Assembly: GCA_946544235.1 (NCBI GenBank)
Contig: CAMNMC010000064.1
Location: forward strand, 1-42,068
Direction of reading: 5' to 3'
Source: an uncultured Lachnospiraceae bacterium
GTDB lineage: Bacteria; Bacillota; Clostridia; Lachnospirales; Lachnospiraceae
DNA: 42,068 bases
Position 1 is the stretch's first letter. Each line of letters begins with the position of its first letter. Below are positions 8,422-17,996 of the stretch, one piece after another. A program made the translations under genes and the position numbers. The notes beneath the pieces are model-generated. The model made no database searches. It was not told the DNA's origin and saw only the letters and a list, made by a program, of their open reading frames with translations.

Positions 8422-8634
8422 TAAGCAAAAATAACAAGTCATGCTTTGTTCTTGATGGAGAGTATGCAAGATAATTAAGCAAAAATAACAAGTCATGCTT
8501 TGTTCTTGATGTGCATGGCACATCAAGAACCGGCGCCATAGGCGCCGTATAACACACAAAAAAAGCACTAATCGGTATGCAAGCATCCCACTAGTGCTTT
8601 TTTCATGTGTTGCATGGCTTGTTATTTTTGCTTA
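8422..8634. repeat. Nested direct/inverted repeat element
   Basis: Two 36-bp direct repeats (8422-8457 and 8476-8511, identical) share their first 23 bp with an inverted copy at 8612-8634 (one mismatch). Between the arms lie a 13-bp perfect hairpin (8502-8514 with 8518-8530), a 7-bp GC hairpin (8531-8537 with 8541-8547) and a bidirectional terminator (8559-8603). The right arm includes the stop codon of the convergent glycosyltransferase gene. It may be a mobile palindromic (MITE-like) element or a duplicated terminator. Confidence 0.75.
8559..8603. terminator. Bidirectional terminator between map and GT2
   Basis: A 12-bp stem (8559-8570 with 8592-8603) has A-run and T-run ends, so it can stop transcripts from both convergent genes. 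It is the innermost part of the nested repeat. Confidence 0.8.
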
Positions 8635-9654
8635 GTTGAAGCCGACCAATTTCTGCGAAATCGTATATCCAACCTTTATGATGAACATTCCCGGGCGGGT
8701 CTTCATCTGCATGACTTTGCCGAGGATGTTTCTGTGAACGTATTTGTACTGTGAACCGTGCTTCTTGAGATAGTTCCAGAGAGCATCACGTTCTGCAAGT
8801 GATTCAGGTGTACCGATCTTGATAAGGAAAGCGGTAGAAACAGTCATCATCATTGCAAGATACTGGCTCATATAACGACGGAGCATGCTGTTCTCCACGT
8901 TACGGAGACTGTGGTCGTCGATCATAAGCTTTGTAACAAGTACCTGCTGATCGATACGTCCCATCATGACCTTTTCATTAACGGACTGATCGCTTCTTCC
9001 TATCACATAATGATAAAGGTCTACATCAAGATAGTATACCTTCTTAACATATGGAAGCGGATGATAAACATAGATATTATCAACATAGAAGGTGTGCTTC
9101 GGCAGCTTGATCCCGGTCTTCTTCAGAAGCTGAGTTCTGTAGATTACGGAATGCATAAGGATATTCTGCCAAGGCATGAACTTGCCGAGCTTATCCCAGG
9201 TGAAAGGCGTTCTTACCGGCATAACACCTCGGTAGCCAATTCTCTTCTTGTGCTTCTTACCGAGCTTTTCGTAAACATAGTCGGAGATGATCATGTCAAA
9301 TGAATTGTCCATGGTCTCATTCTCTGCGATAAAGTTCATAACGGCTGCAAGTGCGCGGCGGTTAAGCCAGTCATCGCTGTCCAAAACCTTATAGTATTTT
9401 CCGGCTGCATTTGCAAGTCCGGTCATAACGGCATCGCCGTGACCGCCGTTTTCTTTATGAATGACCCTTACGATATCAGGGTATTTCTTCGCATACTGAT
9501 CGGCAAGCTCCGGAGTTTTATCTGTAGAACCGTCATCAACGATCAGAATCTCTATACGATTGTCGCCTATAAGTACAGATTTCATGGCGCGTGCAAGATA
9601 ATCCTGTGAATTGTAGCAAGGTATAGCAATAGTCAGAAGTTTTTGTTTATTCAT
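8632..9654 (-). CDS. GT2 glycosyltransferase
   Basis: 340-aa GT-A fold glycosyltransferase. Motifs: LTIAIPCYNSQDYL (7-20), ILIVDDGSTDKT (36-47), KENGGHGDAV (67-76) and the catalytic DSDDW (92-96). The C-terminal half, with a YVDNIYVYHPLPY segment, matches the EpsJ/WcaA-like GT2 proteins common in Firmicutes. AGGAGG lies 9 nt before the ATG. It follows the PAP2 gene by 39 bp on the same strand, so the two form a pair that may make and process a lipid-linked sugar; this is inferred. Its stop codon lies inside a repeat arm shared with sequences beyond the gene. Confidence 0.9.
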   Translation of the reverse strand: MNKQKLLTIAIPCYNSQDYLARAMKSVLIGDNRIEILIVDDGSTDKTPELADQYAKKYPDIVRVIHKENGGHGDAVMTGLANAAGKYYKVLDSDDWLNRRALAAVMNFIAENETMDNSFDMIISDYVYEKLGKKHKKRIGYRGVMPVRTPFTWDKLGKFMPWQNILMHSVIYRTQLLKKTGIKLPKHTFYVDNIYVYHPLPYVKKVYYLDVDLYHYVIGRSDQSVNEKVMMGRIDQQVLVTKLMIDDHSLRNVENSMLRRYMSQYLAMMMTVSTAFLIKIGTPESLAERDALWNYLKKHGSQYKYVHRNILGKVMQMKTRPGMFIIKVGYTISQKLVGFN

Positions 9655-9693
9655 AATATATTTCCTCCTGCTCGGCAGGGCCGTTCTTTTGAT

Positions 9694-10407
9694 TTATTCT
9701 TCAACGGTTGAGACGAGTACCTCTTTTATCTGAGGTTTAGATTTTTTTTTATCCGCTTTCCTCTCGCGGAGCTTCTTCAGATCTCCCGGAAGATAAATCG
9801 GAAGGTAGAAGAGTAAAGCCATTCCGAAAGCGCCGATAACATCTATTATCGAATGCTGCTTTAAAAATACTGTTGCAGCGATGATAAGTGTCGAAAGGAT
9901 CACAACAAATACTGTTACCAGTGGATGCTTCTTAGGCAGCTTTGATTTCAGTATCGCGATCGCAACGCAGAGAGTATTGTAAACATGAATACTCGGAAAT
10001 ACATTTGTCGGCGTATCGGTCTTGTAAAGGTATTTTACAATCTTTGCACAGATGTTATCCTTGGCAAGATCTGCGGTACTTGGACGAAGCTGAAGAGCAT
10101 TCGGCCAGAAATAGCAGATGATGATAAATGCTGTCATTCCGAGTGCCAGGAACCATGCAAGCTTCTTGAAACCTTCGAAATCAAATATGATAAAAAGCCC
10201 TACCGAAACGAATATAAAAGCAAACCACAAATAGTAAGGTATGATGAAGTATTCGCAGAAGGGAATGCTGTCATCGATAGAACTGTGAATATAGTGGAAT
10301 GCTACATCGTTTCTCTTCTCCAGTGCGAAGAAACTTATAAAATATGCTGGTATGTAGAGTAACCACAGAAGATATTTATATCTTTGAAATGCGTTTTTCT
10401 TTTCCAT
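9694..10407 (-). CDS. PAP2-family membrane phosphatase
   Basis: 237-aa integral membrane lipid phosphatase-like protein with about six hydrophobic segments. The PAP2 catalytic pieces are NVFPSIHVYN (135-144) with H141, and KQHSIIDVIGA (183-193) with H185 and D189. The FPSIH form resembles the Aur1/inositol-phosphoryltransferase-like branch. It probably dephosphorylates, or transfers a head group from, a lipid phosphate on the outer membrane face. The C-terminal tail is lysine-rich. The ATG at 10407 is used; an upstream TTG would add five residues. It is the first gene of the pair with the GT2 gene and is divergent from ppk. Confidence 0.82.
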   Translation of the reverse strand: MEKKNAFQRYKYLLWLLYIPAYFISFFALEKRNDVAFHYIHSSIDDSIPFCEYFIIPYYLWFAFIFVSVGLFIIFDFEGFKKLAWFLALGMTAFIIICYFWPNALQLRPSTADLAKDNICAKIVKYLYKTDTPTNVFPSIHVYNTLCVAIAILKSKLPKKHPLVTVFVVILSTLIIAATVFLKQHSIIDVIGAFGMALLFYLPIYLPGDLKKLRERKADKKKSKPQIKEVLVSTVEE

Positions 10408-10520
10408 AAATAATCCGTTCAACTTTATTTGTAAAAATGATCAGTATAAAATATGTCAATGAATACACGGCGAAACAAAAACTGCTGTCGTTACACTGCT
10501 GTTCATAAACATACTAATAT

Positions 10521-10549
10521 AGTTTAAAATAAAAGTTGTATAATGTCAA
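10521..10549 (-). promoter_or_regulatory. Candidate promoter of PAP2-GT2
   Basis: On the minus strand, a perfect TTGACA (10549-10544) is 17 bp from TAAACT (10526-10521, 4 of 6). The 291-bp divergent gap also holds TATAAT-like words on the plus strand, but no clean -35/-10 pair for ppk. Confidence 0.5.
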
Positions 10550-10698
10550 AGAATACTTTTAACGAGTTATAATGTTTTAGTCCTTTATCCTTTTGCAAAT
10601 TTGTGATATACTAAAATCTAATTATCGGACGGCAGACAGCAGGACTGCATCAAAGCCTGAAGATGTGGGGAACAATACTAAAAACAAGGGGTGTTACT

Positions 10699-12762
10699 AT
10701 GGCTGAATTATTTGAGAACAGGGAATTATCGTGGCTTAAGTTTAATGAAAGAGTACTTGAGGAGGCTGAGGATGAAAGAAATCCTCTCTGCGAGAGGCTC
10801 TCGTTTCTTTCTATTTTCCAGACCAATCTGGATGAATTTTTCATGGTTAGAGTGGGATCTCTCCATGACCAGATGCTGCTCGAGGATAATCCTAAGGAAA
10901 ATAAGACAAATATGACTGCCGAGGAGCAGATAGATGCCATTGCGGAGAGGGTTAAGGTGCTTTCTGCAAGGCACGACCTTGCTTATCGTGAACAGATGGC
11001 GCAGATCGAGAAGCATGATATAAGGATCATAAACTTTGCCAAGCTTGATACAAAACAGGGCGAGTATCTGAAAACATATTTCGAACATGAGATACTTCCG
11101 CTGCTTTCGCCGATAACGGTTTCCAAGAAGCAGCCGTTCCCTTTTATCAAAAATAATGAAATATATGCAGTTTCGGTGCTTACAAACAAAAATAACAGAG
11201 AACGTCTCGGAATCATACCTTGCAATGACGGTATGTTCAGAAGACTGATACAGATTCCGGGAAGCGCAGGCTACTATATGCTTGCAGAGGAACTGATACT
11301 TCATTTCCTTCCGGATGTATTTTCGGGCTATACTGTTGTCAGCAAGTCACTTGTCAGAGTTACGAGAAATGCCGATATCGACGCTGACAAGGTTTACGAT
11401 GAGGATCTTAACTACAGGGATCATATGGCTGAGGTCATCAAGCAGAGACGTAAGCTCTGCCCTGTTCGTATGGAATATACGAGAGATATGGACAAGAAGG
11501 TGCTTAAGAGGATCAGGGATCACCTTAACATCAGTGAAAATATGATGTTCAAGAAGTGCTCACCGCTTGATCTTTCCTTCCTTTTTGATATTCAGGATAC
11601 ACTGCGCCATATGCCGGAGCTCTTCTATGAGAAGAGGATCCCGCAGAGATCACCTCAGCTTGATGAGACCAAGCCTCTGCTTCCGCAGATAGAAGAGAGC
11701 GATAAACTCCTTTACTATCCATATGAAAGCATCAGACCTTTCCTTAACATGCTTACAGAGGCTGCAAATGATCCTGATGTTGTATCCATCAAGATGACTC
11801 TGTACCGTCTGGCAAAGCACAGCAAGGTGGTAGAGGCTCTCGTTGAGGCAGCTGAGAATGGCAAACAGGTTGATGTTCTTGTAGAGCTTAAAGCTCGTTT
11901 TGATGAGGAGAATAATATTGAGTGGTCGCGTATGCTTGAGAAAGCAGGCTGCCACGTTATATACGGCCTTGAGGGTATCAAGGTTCATTCAAAGCTCTGT
12001 CTCATTACCCTCAGGAAGGATGACAGAGTAAAATACATTACACAAATCGGTACCGGTAACTATAATGAGAAGACCGCAAGACTTTATACCGACCTGTCAC
12101 TTATGACTGCAGATGAGAGGATCGGAGTTGAGGCTGCGAAGGTATTTCAGGCACTTTCGCTCAATCAGGTCGTTAAGACAACAGAGCATCTTATGGTTGC
12201 TCCAAAATGCCTGCAGAATAAGATCATTGATAAAATAGAGAGAGAAATACAGATAGCAAGAGACGGCGGCGAAGGGTATATCGGTATTAAGATCAATTCC
12301 CTTACGGATAAGAAGATCATTGACAAACTGATCGAGGCATCGAAAGCCGGGGTTAAGATCGAGATGGTAATAAGAGGTATAAACTGTCTCAGAAGCGGTA
12401 TCCCGGGCGAGACCGATAATATCAAGGTCATCAGTATAGTTGGACGTTTCCTTGAACATGCACGTATTTACATATTTGGCAAGGGAGAACGTGAGGAGAT
12501 ATACATCGCCTCGGCGGATTTCATGACAAGAAATACAGTAAGACGTGTCGAGGTAGCAACTCCTATCTATGATGAGAGACTTAAGGGTAAGATCAGGGAG
12601 ATATTTGAGCTCATGTTAAATGATAATTACAAGGCTCGTATCCAGCAGCCTGATGGTATCTATGTCAGGGTACCGGCTGCGGAACCTGTGCTTAATTCCC
12701 AGGAAAGATTTTATGATATAGCATATGAAGAAGCAGGAAACAGTACAGCAGGAAGAGAATGA
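10699..12762 (+). CDS. ppk: Polyphosphate kinase 1
   Basis: 687-aa PPK1, which reversibly builds polyphosphate from ATP. It is full length for the family. The N domain begins ELFENRELSWLKFNERVL, followed by LSFLSIFQTNLDEFFMVRVG, the head domain, and two phospholipase-D-like C domains. The autophosphorylated histidine is H430 in GIKVHSKLCLI, preceded by the LKARFDEENNIEWSRMLE signature; IYIASADFMTRNTVRRVEV marks the second C domain. The ATG at 10699 is preceded by AAGGGG at about 8 nt; a further in-frame upstream ATG lacks this. Its 3' end overlaps the next gene by 38 bp, linking polyphosphate synthesis to an orphan sensor kinase. Confidence 0.96.
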   Translation: MAELFENRELSWLKFNERVLEEAEDERNPLCERLSFLSIFQTNLDEFFMVRVGSLHDQMLLEDNPKENKTNMTAEEQIDAIAERVKVLSARHDLAYREQMAQIEKHDIRIINFAKLDTKQGEYLKTYFEHEILPLLSPITVSKKQPFPFIKNNEIYAVSVLTNKNNRERLGIIPCNDGMFRRLIQIPGSAGYYMLAEELILHFLPDVFSGYTVVSKSLVRVTRNADIDADKVYDEDLNYRDHMAEVIKQRRKLCPVRMEYTRDMDKKVLKRIRDHLNISENMMFKKCSPLDLSFLFDIQDTLRHMPELFYEKRIPQRSPQLDETKPLLPQIEESDKLLYYPYESIRPFLNMLTEAANDPDVVSIKMTLYRLAKHSKVVEALVEAAENGKQVDVLVELKARFDEENNIEWSRMLEKAGCHVIYGLEGIKVHSKLCLITLRKDDRVKYITQIGTGNYNEKTARLYTDLSLMTADERIGVEAAKVFQALSLNQVVKTTEHLMVAPKCLQNKIIDKIEREIQIARDGGEGYIGIKINSLTDKKIIDKLIEASKAGVKIEMVIRGINCLRSGIPGETDNIKVISIVGRFLEHARIYIFGKGEREEIYIASADFMTRNTVRRVEVATPIYDERLKGKIREIFELMLNDNYKARIQQPDGIYVRVPAAEPVLNSQERFYDIAYEEAGNSTAGRE

Positions 12763-14248
12763 AATAGTAACTGAAACCGACACCGAACAGCAGGTGAAGA
12801 AGAAAAAAAGGAGAAGAAAGAGGAACATCGCCAAGGTCAGTATAAGATCTTTTATCTTTACGGGGATGCTCATCGTTCTTCTTCTTTGCATGGCTCTTTA
12901 CAGTCTGGGTATAATAAAGTCACTTACGGATTCTGAATTAAAGAAGCTGGAGGATGACGTATATATCAATGCCCAGTCGCTGGCGGATCAGATAGGACAT
13001 GACAGCATACAGTTTTATCAGGGAAAGCCTGTAGCAGATTCCGATATAGAGATACTCGGACAGATGCAGAAGGGAAGAGTCCTTGTGATCGACAGTAATT
13101 ATAAGATCCTTCAGGATTCCTACAACTTCAAGAATGAAAAATACATTATCAGTGATGATATATTCTCTGTAATGAAGGGTGAGGTTCCAGAGATCAGAAG
13201 GATCAGCGGAAATTATGTCGAGATAATGCTCCCGATAATGATGGACAGGGAGATAGTGGGCGTGCTTGTGTCAACAGCCAGTACGACGCAGATAAATATT
13301 GAAAACAGCCTTCTTTACAGAAGCAGCATATGGGTTCTTATTATCGTTGTCGTTGTCGGAGTTATTCTGATCGCTATAGTTGCATATCTTTCCGTAGTAG
13401 AGCTTAACAGGATAAATACACAGATATATAAGATTTCCGAGGGCGACGTTCAGAGCCGTCTGAAGGTACGAGGGTTTAAGGAAACAAGATATCTTGCAGA
13501 AAACTATAATGCCGTGCTGAAGAAGCTTGATTCGGTTGACAGTACCAGACAGGAATTTGTGTCAAACGTATCTCACGAGCTTAAGACTCCTATCACATCC
13601 ATGAAGGTGCTTGCTGAGTCGATCCAGCAGAATGACAGTGATGATGTCGGAATGTATAAGGAATTCATGTCCGATATTGTTGATGAGCTTGATCGCGAGA
13701 CCAAGATGATCAATGATCTTCTGACTCTTGTTAAAACGGACAGGCAGAATGCGGTAATGAATTTTGAAGAGAAGAGTATCAACGAGATTCTCGATGTTAT
13801 CATAAAACGAGTAACCCCTATCGCTGAGAAGAGAGGGATCAAACTCTCCTATGAAAGCTACAGAGATGTTACTGCTGAGGTTGATGAGGTTAAGCTTTCG
13901 CTTGCACTTTCAAACCTTATTGAGAACGCTGTAAAATATAATATTGACAATGGCTGGGTCAAGGTATCATTGAATGCTGATCCGAAATCCTTCTATATCA
14001 AGGTTGCGGATTCGGGTGTAGGTATTCCGGATGATGCAAAGGACAGAGTATTTGACAGATTTTACAGAGTTGATAAGGCGAGAAGCCGTGATACCGGAGG
14101 AACCGGACTCGGACTTGCCATTGCCCGTAATGCGATAATCTCCCATGACGGAAATATACGTCTCTACAGTGAGCAGGGCAAGGGAACAACCTTTACGGTA
14201 CGCGTTCCGATAAAGCAGGAGAAGGTTGAAGAGGAAGAGACAGAATAG
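12725..14248 (+). CDS. Sensor histidine kinase (orphan)
   Basis: 507-aa membrane sensor kinase. A charged N-terminus with a lysine/arginine block (25-33) precedes TM1 (about 43-64); an extracytoplasmic sensor region (66-198) and TM2 (about 201-224) follow. Then come HAMP (about 225-272), HisKA with phospho-acceptor H284 (NVSHELKTPIT), and HATPase_c with the N box (NLIENAVKYN, N401), D429 (DSGVGIPDD) and GTGLGLAIARN. All catalytic residues are intact. No response regulator lies within the window, so its partner is elsewhere. The start overlaps ppk by 38 bp with no strong ribosome site, so coupling is likely. The catalytic half resembles PhoR/WalK-type kinases. Confidence 0.93.
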   Translation: MKKQETVQQEENEIVTETDTEQQVKKKKRRRKRNIAKVSIRSFIFTGMLIVLLLCMALYSLGIIKSLTDSELKKLEDDVYINAQSLADQIGHDSIQFYQGKPVADSDIEILGQMQKGRVLVIDSNYKILQDSYNFKNEKYIISDDIFSVMKGEVPEIRRISGNYVEIMLPIMMDREIVGVLVSTASTTQINIENSLLYRSSIWVLIIVVVVGVILIAIVAYLSVVELNRINTQIYKISEGDVQSRLKVRGFKETRYLAENYNAVLKKLDSVDSTRQEFVSNVSHELKTPITSMKVLAESIQQNDSDDVGMYKEFMSDIVDELDRETKMINDLLTLVKTDRQNAVMNFEEKSINEILDVIIKRVTPIAEKRGIKLSYESYRDVTAEVDEVKLSLALSNLIENAVKYNIDNGWVKVSLNADPKSFYIKVADSGVGIPDDAKDRVFDRFYRVDKARSRDTGGTGLGLAIARNAIISHDGNIRLYSEQGKGTTFTVRVPIKQEKVEEEETE

Positions 14249-14326
14249 AGAGACGGAATAGAGATAATGCGGGATATCGCAGGATAGATGGATATACTAT
14301 GAAGAAGCGTATGGCGGGTTGAACTG

Positions 14327-15223
14327 ATGAAAAAAAACAGGAAATCATATAAATTTCATAGGATAACAGTATTATTCACTGTGATCATGCTCACTGTCAG
14401 CCTTGCTGCGTGTGGAAAGAATTACGAGGACAGTCAAAATGAGGCGCCTTCTATCAGGGCGAATCAGGTGACGCTTTTCAGGACAAATGGCAGCAGTATT
14501 GAGAAGGACAAGGATTATCTCTTAAAGCAGCCGGACTCCTTTAATGCATCGATCGAGGAATTGATACCTGAATTTGACAATAAAGAGGGAATAAACATAC
14601 TGAGCTACGAGCCGGATGAGAATAACAATGTTACCTTCTATATTTCTGATGAAAATAATCATTCGGAAGAGGAACTGCTTCTTTTTAATGCGGCTCTGGT
14701 AAATACCTTTTCTCAGATTAACGGAATTGGAAGGATCACTGTTGCGCTGGTCAGCATGACTGATGAGAGTTCAAGCAGTATAAGCTATGATGCGGATTCA
14801 TTTTTCTTCTATGATGAGAGTGATGCATATCTTAATAAGGATACTATAACCCTGTATCTGCCAAACACTTCAGGAAGGAAGCTTAAGAGAGTTATCTCTG
14901 ATATAAATATTACCGGTGACGATTCGCCGGAGATGGCAGTCCTGAATCTGCTCAGAAAATATAAGGTGTTTTCTGAGGATACAGAAGTTTTGAATGTATT
15001 TACAAGAAGTGGTGTCTGCTATATCGACTTCTCGAAGGAGTTTACGGAGGATGTCGGAAGAAACTCTGCGGAGGTTGTAATCTATTCGATAGTTGACAGT
15101 CTGACAAATATGCGAGGCATTAATTCTGTCAGAATATATATTGAGGGCAAGGATGAAGATGACTTCAGAGGTGAAGTAGACTTATCGGATGCACTCGTGT
15201 TTGAAGGAGGAATTCTTGAATAA
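14327..15223 (+). CDS. GerMN-domain lipoprotein
   Basis: 298-aa predicted lipoprotein. Residues 10-28 form a hydrophobic signal ending in the lipobox LAAC (C29). The C-terminal half has the GerMN (sporulation/germination) pattern: LYLPNTSGRKLKRV, then SPEMAVLNLLRKY, VCYIDFSKEFTED and SIVDSLTNMRGINSVRIYIEG. The N-terminal half looks like a second, degenerate copy of the same fold. GerMN proteins bind or act near peptidoglycan at the cell surface; the exact role here is unknown. It follows the histidine kinase by 78 bp and directly abuts comEC (stop at 15221-15223). Confidence 0.85.
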   Translation: MKKNRKSYKFHRITVLFTVIMLTVSLAACGKNYEDSQNEAPSIRANQVTLFRTNGSSIEKDKDYLLKQPDSFNASIEELIPEFDNKEGINILSYEPDENNNVTFYISDENNHSEEELLLFNAALVNTFSQINGIGRITVALVSMTDESSSSISYDADSFFFYDESDAYLNKDTITLYLPNTSGRKLKRVISDINITGDDSPEMAVLNLLRKYKVFSEDTEVLNVFTRSGVCYIDFSKEFTEDVGRNSAEVVIYSIVDSLTNMRGINSVRIYIEGKDEDDFRGEVDLSDALVFEGGILE

Positions 15224-17983
15224 TTGAAAAGACCGCTATTCGTTGTAGGGATCGTGTTTGCACTTGGAGAGGTGATCTGCAGATTCTGCATGGATACGGA
15301 ATATATTGAGGCAGCGGTGATAGGATCGGTGATCCTGCCCGTTCTGCTGTATTTTCTATGTAAAACAGTTCTGCAGGGCAGGGCTGTTTTTCTGCTTGTT
15401 GTGGGAAGTTTTTTGCTCGGAGTTTTATGGGGATGGATCATATTTCAGGTGAAAAGGCCTCTTGATGCCGGAACTCATCTGTCAGGAAGCTTTGTGATCA
15501 GCCGGCTATCGGAGGGGGAGGACGGCTGCAGTATGGAGCTTATCTGTGGAAATAACAGGTACTATGCGTATGTGAGCTATGAGAAGGCCGCTGAATGGCT
15601 GGACGAGTCAGATCAGAAGGCTGAGAGATATAAGGGGCTGCTGAGAGTCGGGCAGGGATATCGCTTTACAGGTGAAGTGAAGGAGCTTGCCGGGCCGACC
15701 AATCCGGGTCAGTTTGATCATAAACAGTATTTATATGGAAGAGGTATCAGAAGGCAGCTCGATATTCAAAGCATGGAGAGATGTTCGGAGTATGATTCAT
15801 GGCTAAGGATCATGCTTGATAAGTGCAGGGAGAGTCTGGTCGGAGTTATCGGGGGACTGATGCCTGAGAGATACTCAGGTGTTCTTTCTGCTATGCTTTT
15901 CGGTGAGAAATCTGCAATTGACGAAGATATGAGAAAACTGTATCAGGTTAACGGAATAGCACATATACTTGCTATTTCGTCTCTTCATATGGCATTTTTT
16001 GCGGCTATTATTTCAGGGTTTCTCCGGATGATCGGAGTGAGCAGGAAATTGCGGGCGGTTCTGACCATAACAGGTCTGTTTCTTTACGGTCTGATGACCG
16101 GTTTTTCTGATGCAACAATAAGGGCATTTATCATGATAACGGCTGTGCTTCTGGCGGAGGTCTTCGGCAGGACGCCGGACAAGCCGACTGCAATGATAAC
16201 TGCCCTTCTTGTGATGCTTCTGATCAATCCCGACTGTATTCTCTCTTCAAGCTTTCAGATGAGCTATGCGGCAGCGGGAGGTCTTATATTTTCAGAGATG
16301 ATCTACAAAGCAATCTACGAAAATGAGAGATTTAAGGGGGTTAACCGTAGGATAAGAAAGAGGTACAAGCTCTTTGTAATGGGACTTATCTCTTCGGTCA
16401 GTCTGAATGTTTGTATGGTTCCGTTGATAGCCGGAGGGTATTTTGAAGTGCCGCTTTACAGTATGGCGGTGAACTTTATCATAATTCCGCTGCTGTTTTT
16501 CGCTGTGGCGTTTGGGTTTGCGGCGGCTGTAACAGGTCTGGCCGGGCTGTGCCTGCCGGTTGTAGGAGATTTTGTGGTGATTATTTCGCGGAAACTGGCT
16601 TTTCCTTCTGAAATGATACTCAGATTTTACGAGTGGGTATGCCGGTTCTTTATGCGGCTTCCGATGGCAAGGATCAACTGCGGCGGTGTGAGAGTATGGG
16701 AGTATATCGTGTATGGAATACTGCTGGCGGGGATAGTTCTATATTTTGGAAGGGGTAATATAATCAGAAAACACAAGAATAAACACAGAAATGCGATACC
16801 GGGAATTGTAAATGGTATTGTTAATAAGCTGAAAACCGCAGTGATTGGAAAAATCAGGAGGAGTAAAGGAAAAGAGAATGAAAACGACAATGTATTTGAT
16901 CCGGTCAATGTGTGCAAAATGAGATTATCAGGAAGAAAGAGTATTGTTTCATATGAAATGGTGAGAAAACGCGAGATAAAACGGTGCATCGGGTATATTC
17001 TCTCCTGCGTGCTTCTGGAAACAGCCTTGATCGTCGGAACAATACTTATCAATCGCAGCGGCAGCTATGCGGTGATGCTTGACGTGGGGCAGGGGAACGC
17101 TTCATTTGTTCATACCCGGGAAGGGCTGAACATGATATATGACTGCGGTTCAACAAGCAAAAATGACGTTGGGAGAAATATACTTGTACCGGCTCTTAAG
17201 TTTTACAGTATGTCGGAGATAGACATGGTATTTCTATCACATAGTGATGCAGATCATATAAACGGCTTGATCTATCTCTTTGAGAATTCCTTTATGGAGG
17301 GAGTTATGGTGGATAAGCTTTGTCTGGCTGAAGGCATTCAGGAGGATGAAAATCTCGAACGCCTTATTTTTGCGGCAGAAAAGGCGGGCTGTGAGGTGGT
17401 TTATGTATCAGCGGGAGATGTGGTAAGAGCAGGTAAGGCAAGGATTGAGGTTGTCTATCCTTATGCAGAGGATGATTCCGGTGGTGATATTTCAGGTGAT
17501 GATACATCTGACGGTGGTATTTCCAGTGGTGGTATTTCCGACAGCTATGCTTCTGATGGTGATATTTCTAACGAAGATATTTCCGGCAGTGATGCTTCCG
17601 GCGGCAAATTATCTAAGGGCGATTTTTCTTATGGCGATTCACATGACAGAAATGATCAGTCTCTTGTAATAAGATTACTATGTGATGAATCGAGTATTCT
17701 CTTTACGGGAGATATTGGTTCGGATATCGAGCGGCTTCTTGTGGATAAGAGTGAAGGCAGGTCGGTTGATTCGGATATTCTGGTCTGCCCGCATCACGGC
17801 TCGAAATATTCATCCTCTGAGAGGTTTATTGAGGCGGTATCTCCGGAAACGGTTGTTATATCCTGTGGAAAGAATAATCTCTATGGTCACCCTGCAGAAG
17901 AAACACTTGAAAGATACAATGAGGCTGGCGTTCGGATCCGCAGGACTGATAAAGAGGGGGCAATAATAATAGGTATTGAATAG
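15224..17983 (+). CDS. comEC: ComEC/Rec2 DNA-uptake channel protein
   Basis: 919-aa competence protein that forms the inner-membrane channel for single-stranded DNA. Order: N-terminal membrane segments and DUF4131/OB-like region (1-190), Competence-domain core (about 205-510) with HILAISSLHMAFF and a helix bundle, a lysine-rich linker (515-585), a membrane segment (588-610), and a C-terminal metallo-beta-lactamase domain (615-919). The latter has MLDVGQGNASFVH, FLSHSDADHINGL (H673, D675, D677, H678), FTGD (D830) and PHHGS (857-860). Residues 751-806 are a D/S/G-rich low-complexity insertion absent from typical ComEC. A TTG start at 15224 follows GAAGGAGG with 13 nt spacing; no better start exists. 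No other competence gene is nearby. Confidence 0.93.
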   Translation: MKRPLFVVGIVFALGEVICRFCMDTEYIEAAVIGSVILPVLLYFLCKTVLQGRAVFLLVVGSFLLGVLWGWIIFQVKRPLDAGTHLSGSFVISRLSEGEDGCSMELICGNNRYYAYVSYEKAAEWLDESDQKAERYKGLLRVGQGYRFTGEVKELAGPTNPGQFDHKQYLYGRGIRRQLDIQSMERCSEYDSWLRIMLDKCRESLVGVIGGLMPERYSGVLSAMLFGEKSAIDEDMRKLYQVNGIAHILAISSLHMAFFAAIISGFLRMIGVSRKLRAVLTITGLFLYGLMTGFSDATIRAFIMITAVLLAEVFGRTPDKPTAMITALLVMLLINPDCILSSSFQMSYAAAGGLIFSEMIYKAIYENERFKGVNRRIRKRYKLFVMGLISSVSLNVCMVPLIAGGYFEVPLYSMAVNFIIIPLLFFAVAFGFAAAVTGLAGLCLPVVGDFVVIISRKLAFPSEMILRFYEWVCRFFMRLPMARINCGGVRVWEYIVYGILLAGIVLYFGRGNIIRKHKNKHRNAIPGIVNGIVNKLKTAVIGKIRRSKGKENENDNVFDPVNVCKMRLSGRKSIVSYEMVRKREIKRCIGYILSCVLLETALIVGTILINRSGSYAVMLDVGQGNASFVHTREGLNMIYDCGSTSKNDVGRNILVPALKFYSMSEIDMVFLSHSDADHINGLIYLFENSFMEGVMVDKLCLAEGIQEDENLERLIFAAEKAGCEVVYVSAGDVVRAGKARIEVVYPYAEDDSGGDISGDDTSDGGISSGGISDSYASDGDISNEDISGSDASGGKLSKGDFSYGDSHDRNDQSLVIRLLCDESSILFTGDIGSDIERLLVDKSEGRSVDSDILVCPHHGSKYSSSERFIEAVSPETVVISCGKNNLYGHPAEETLERYNEAGVRIRRTDKEGAIIIGIE

Positions 17984-17996
17984 TTAGAGGTAGAAA

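Noticed and set aside
8422..8634. Insertion sequence
   Set aside because: Only about 213 bp with no transposase frame; at most a non-autonomous element.
10726..11304. 192-aa minus-strand frame inside ppk
   Set aside because: It is a shadow of the well-supported ppk frame with no ribosome site and no recognisable domain.
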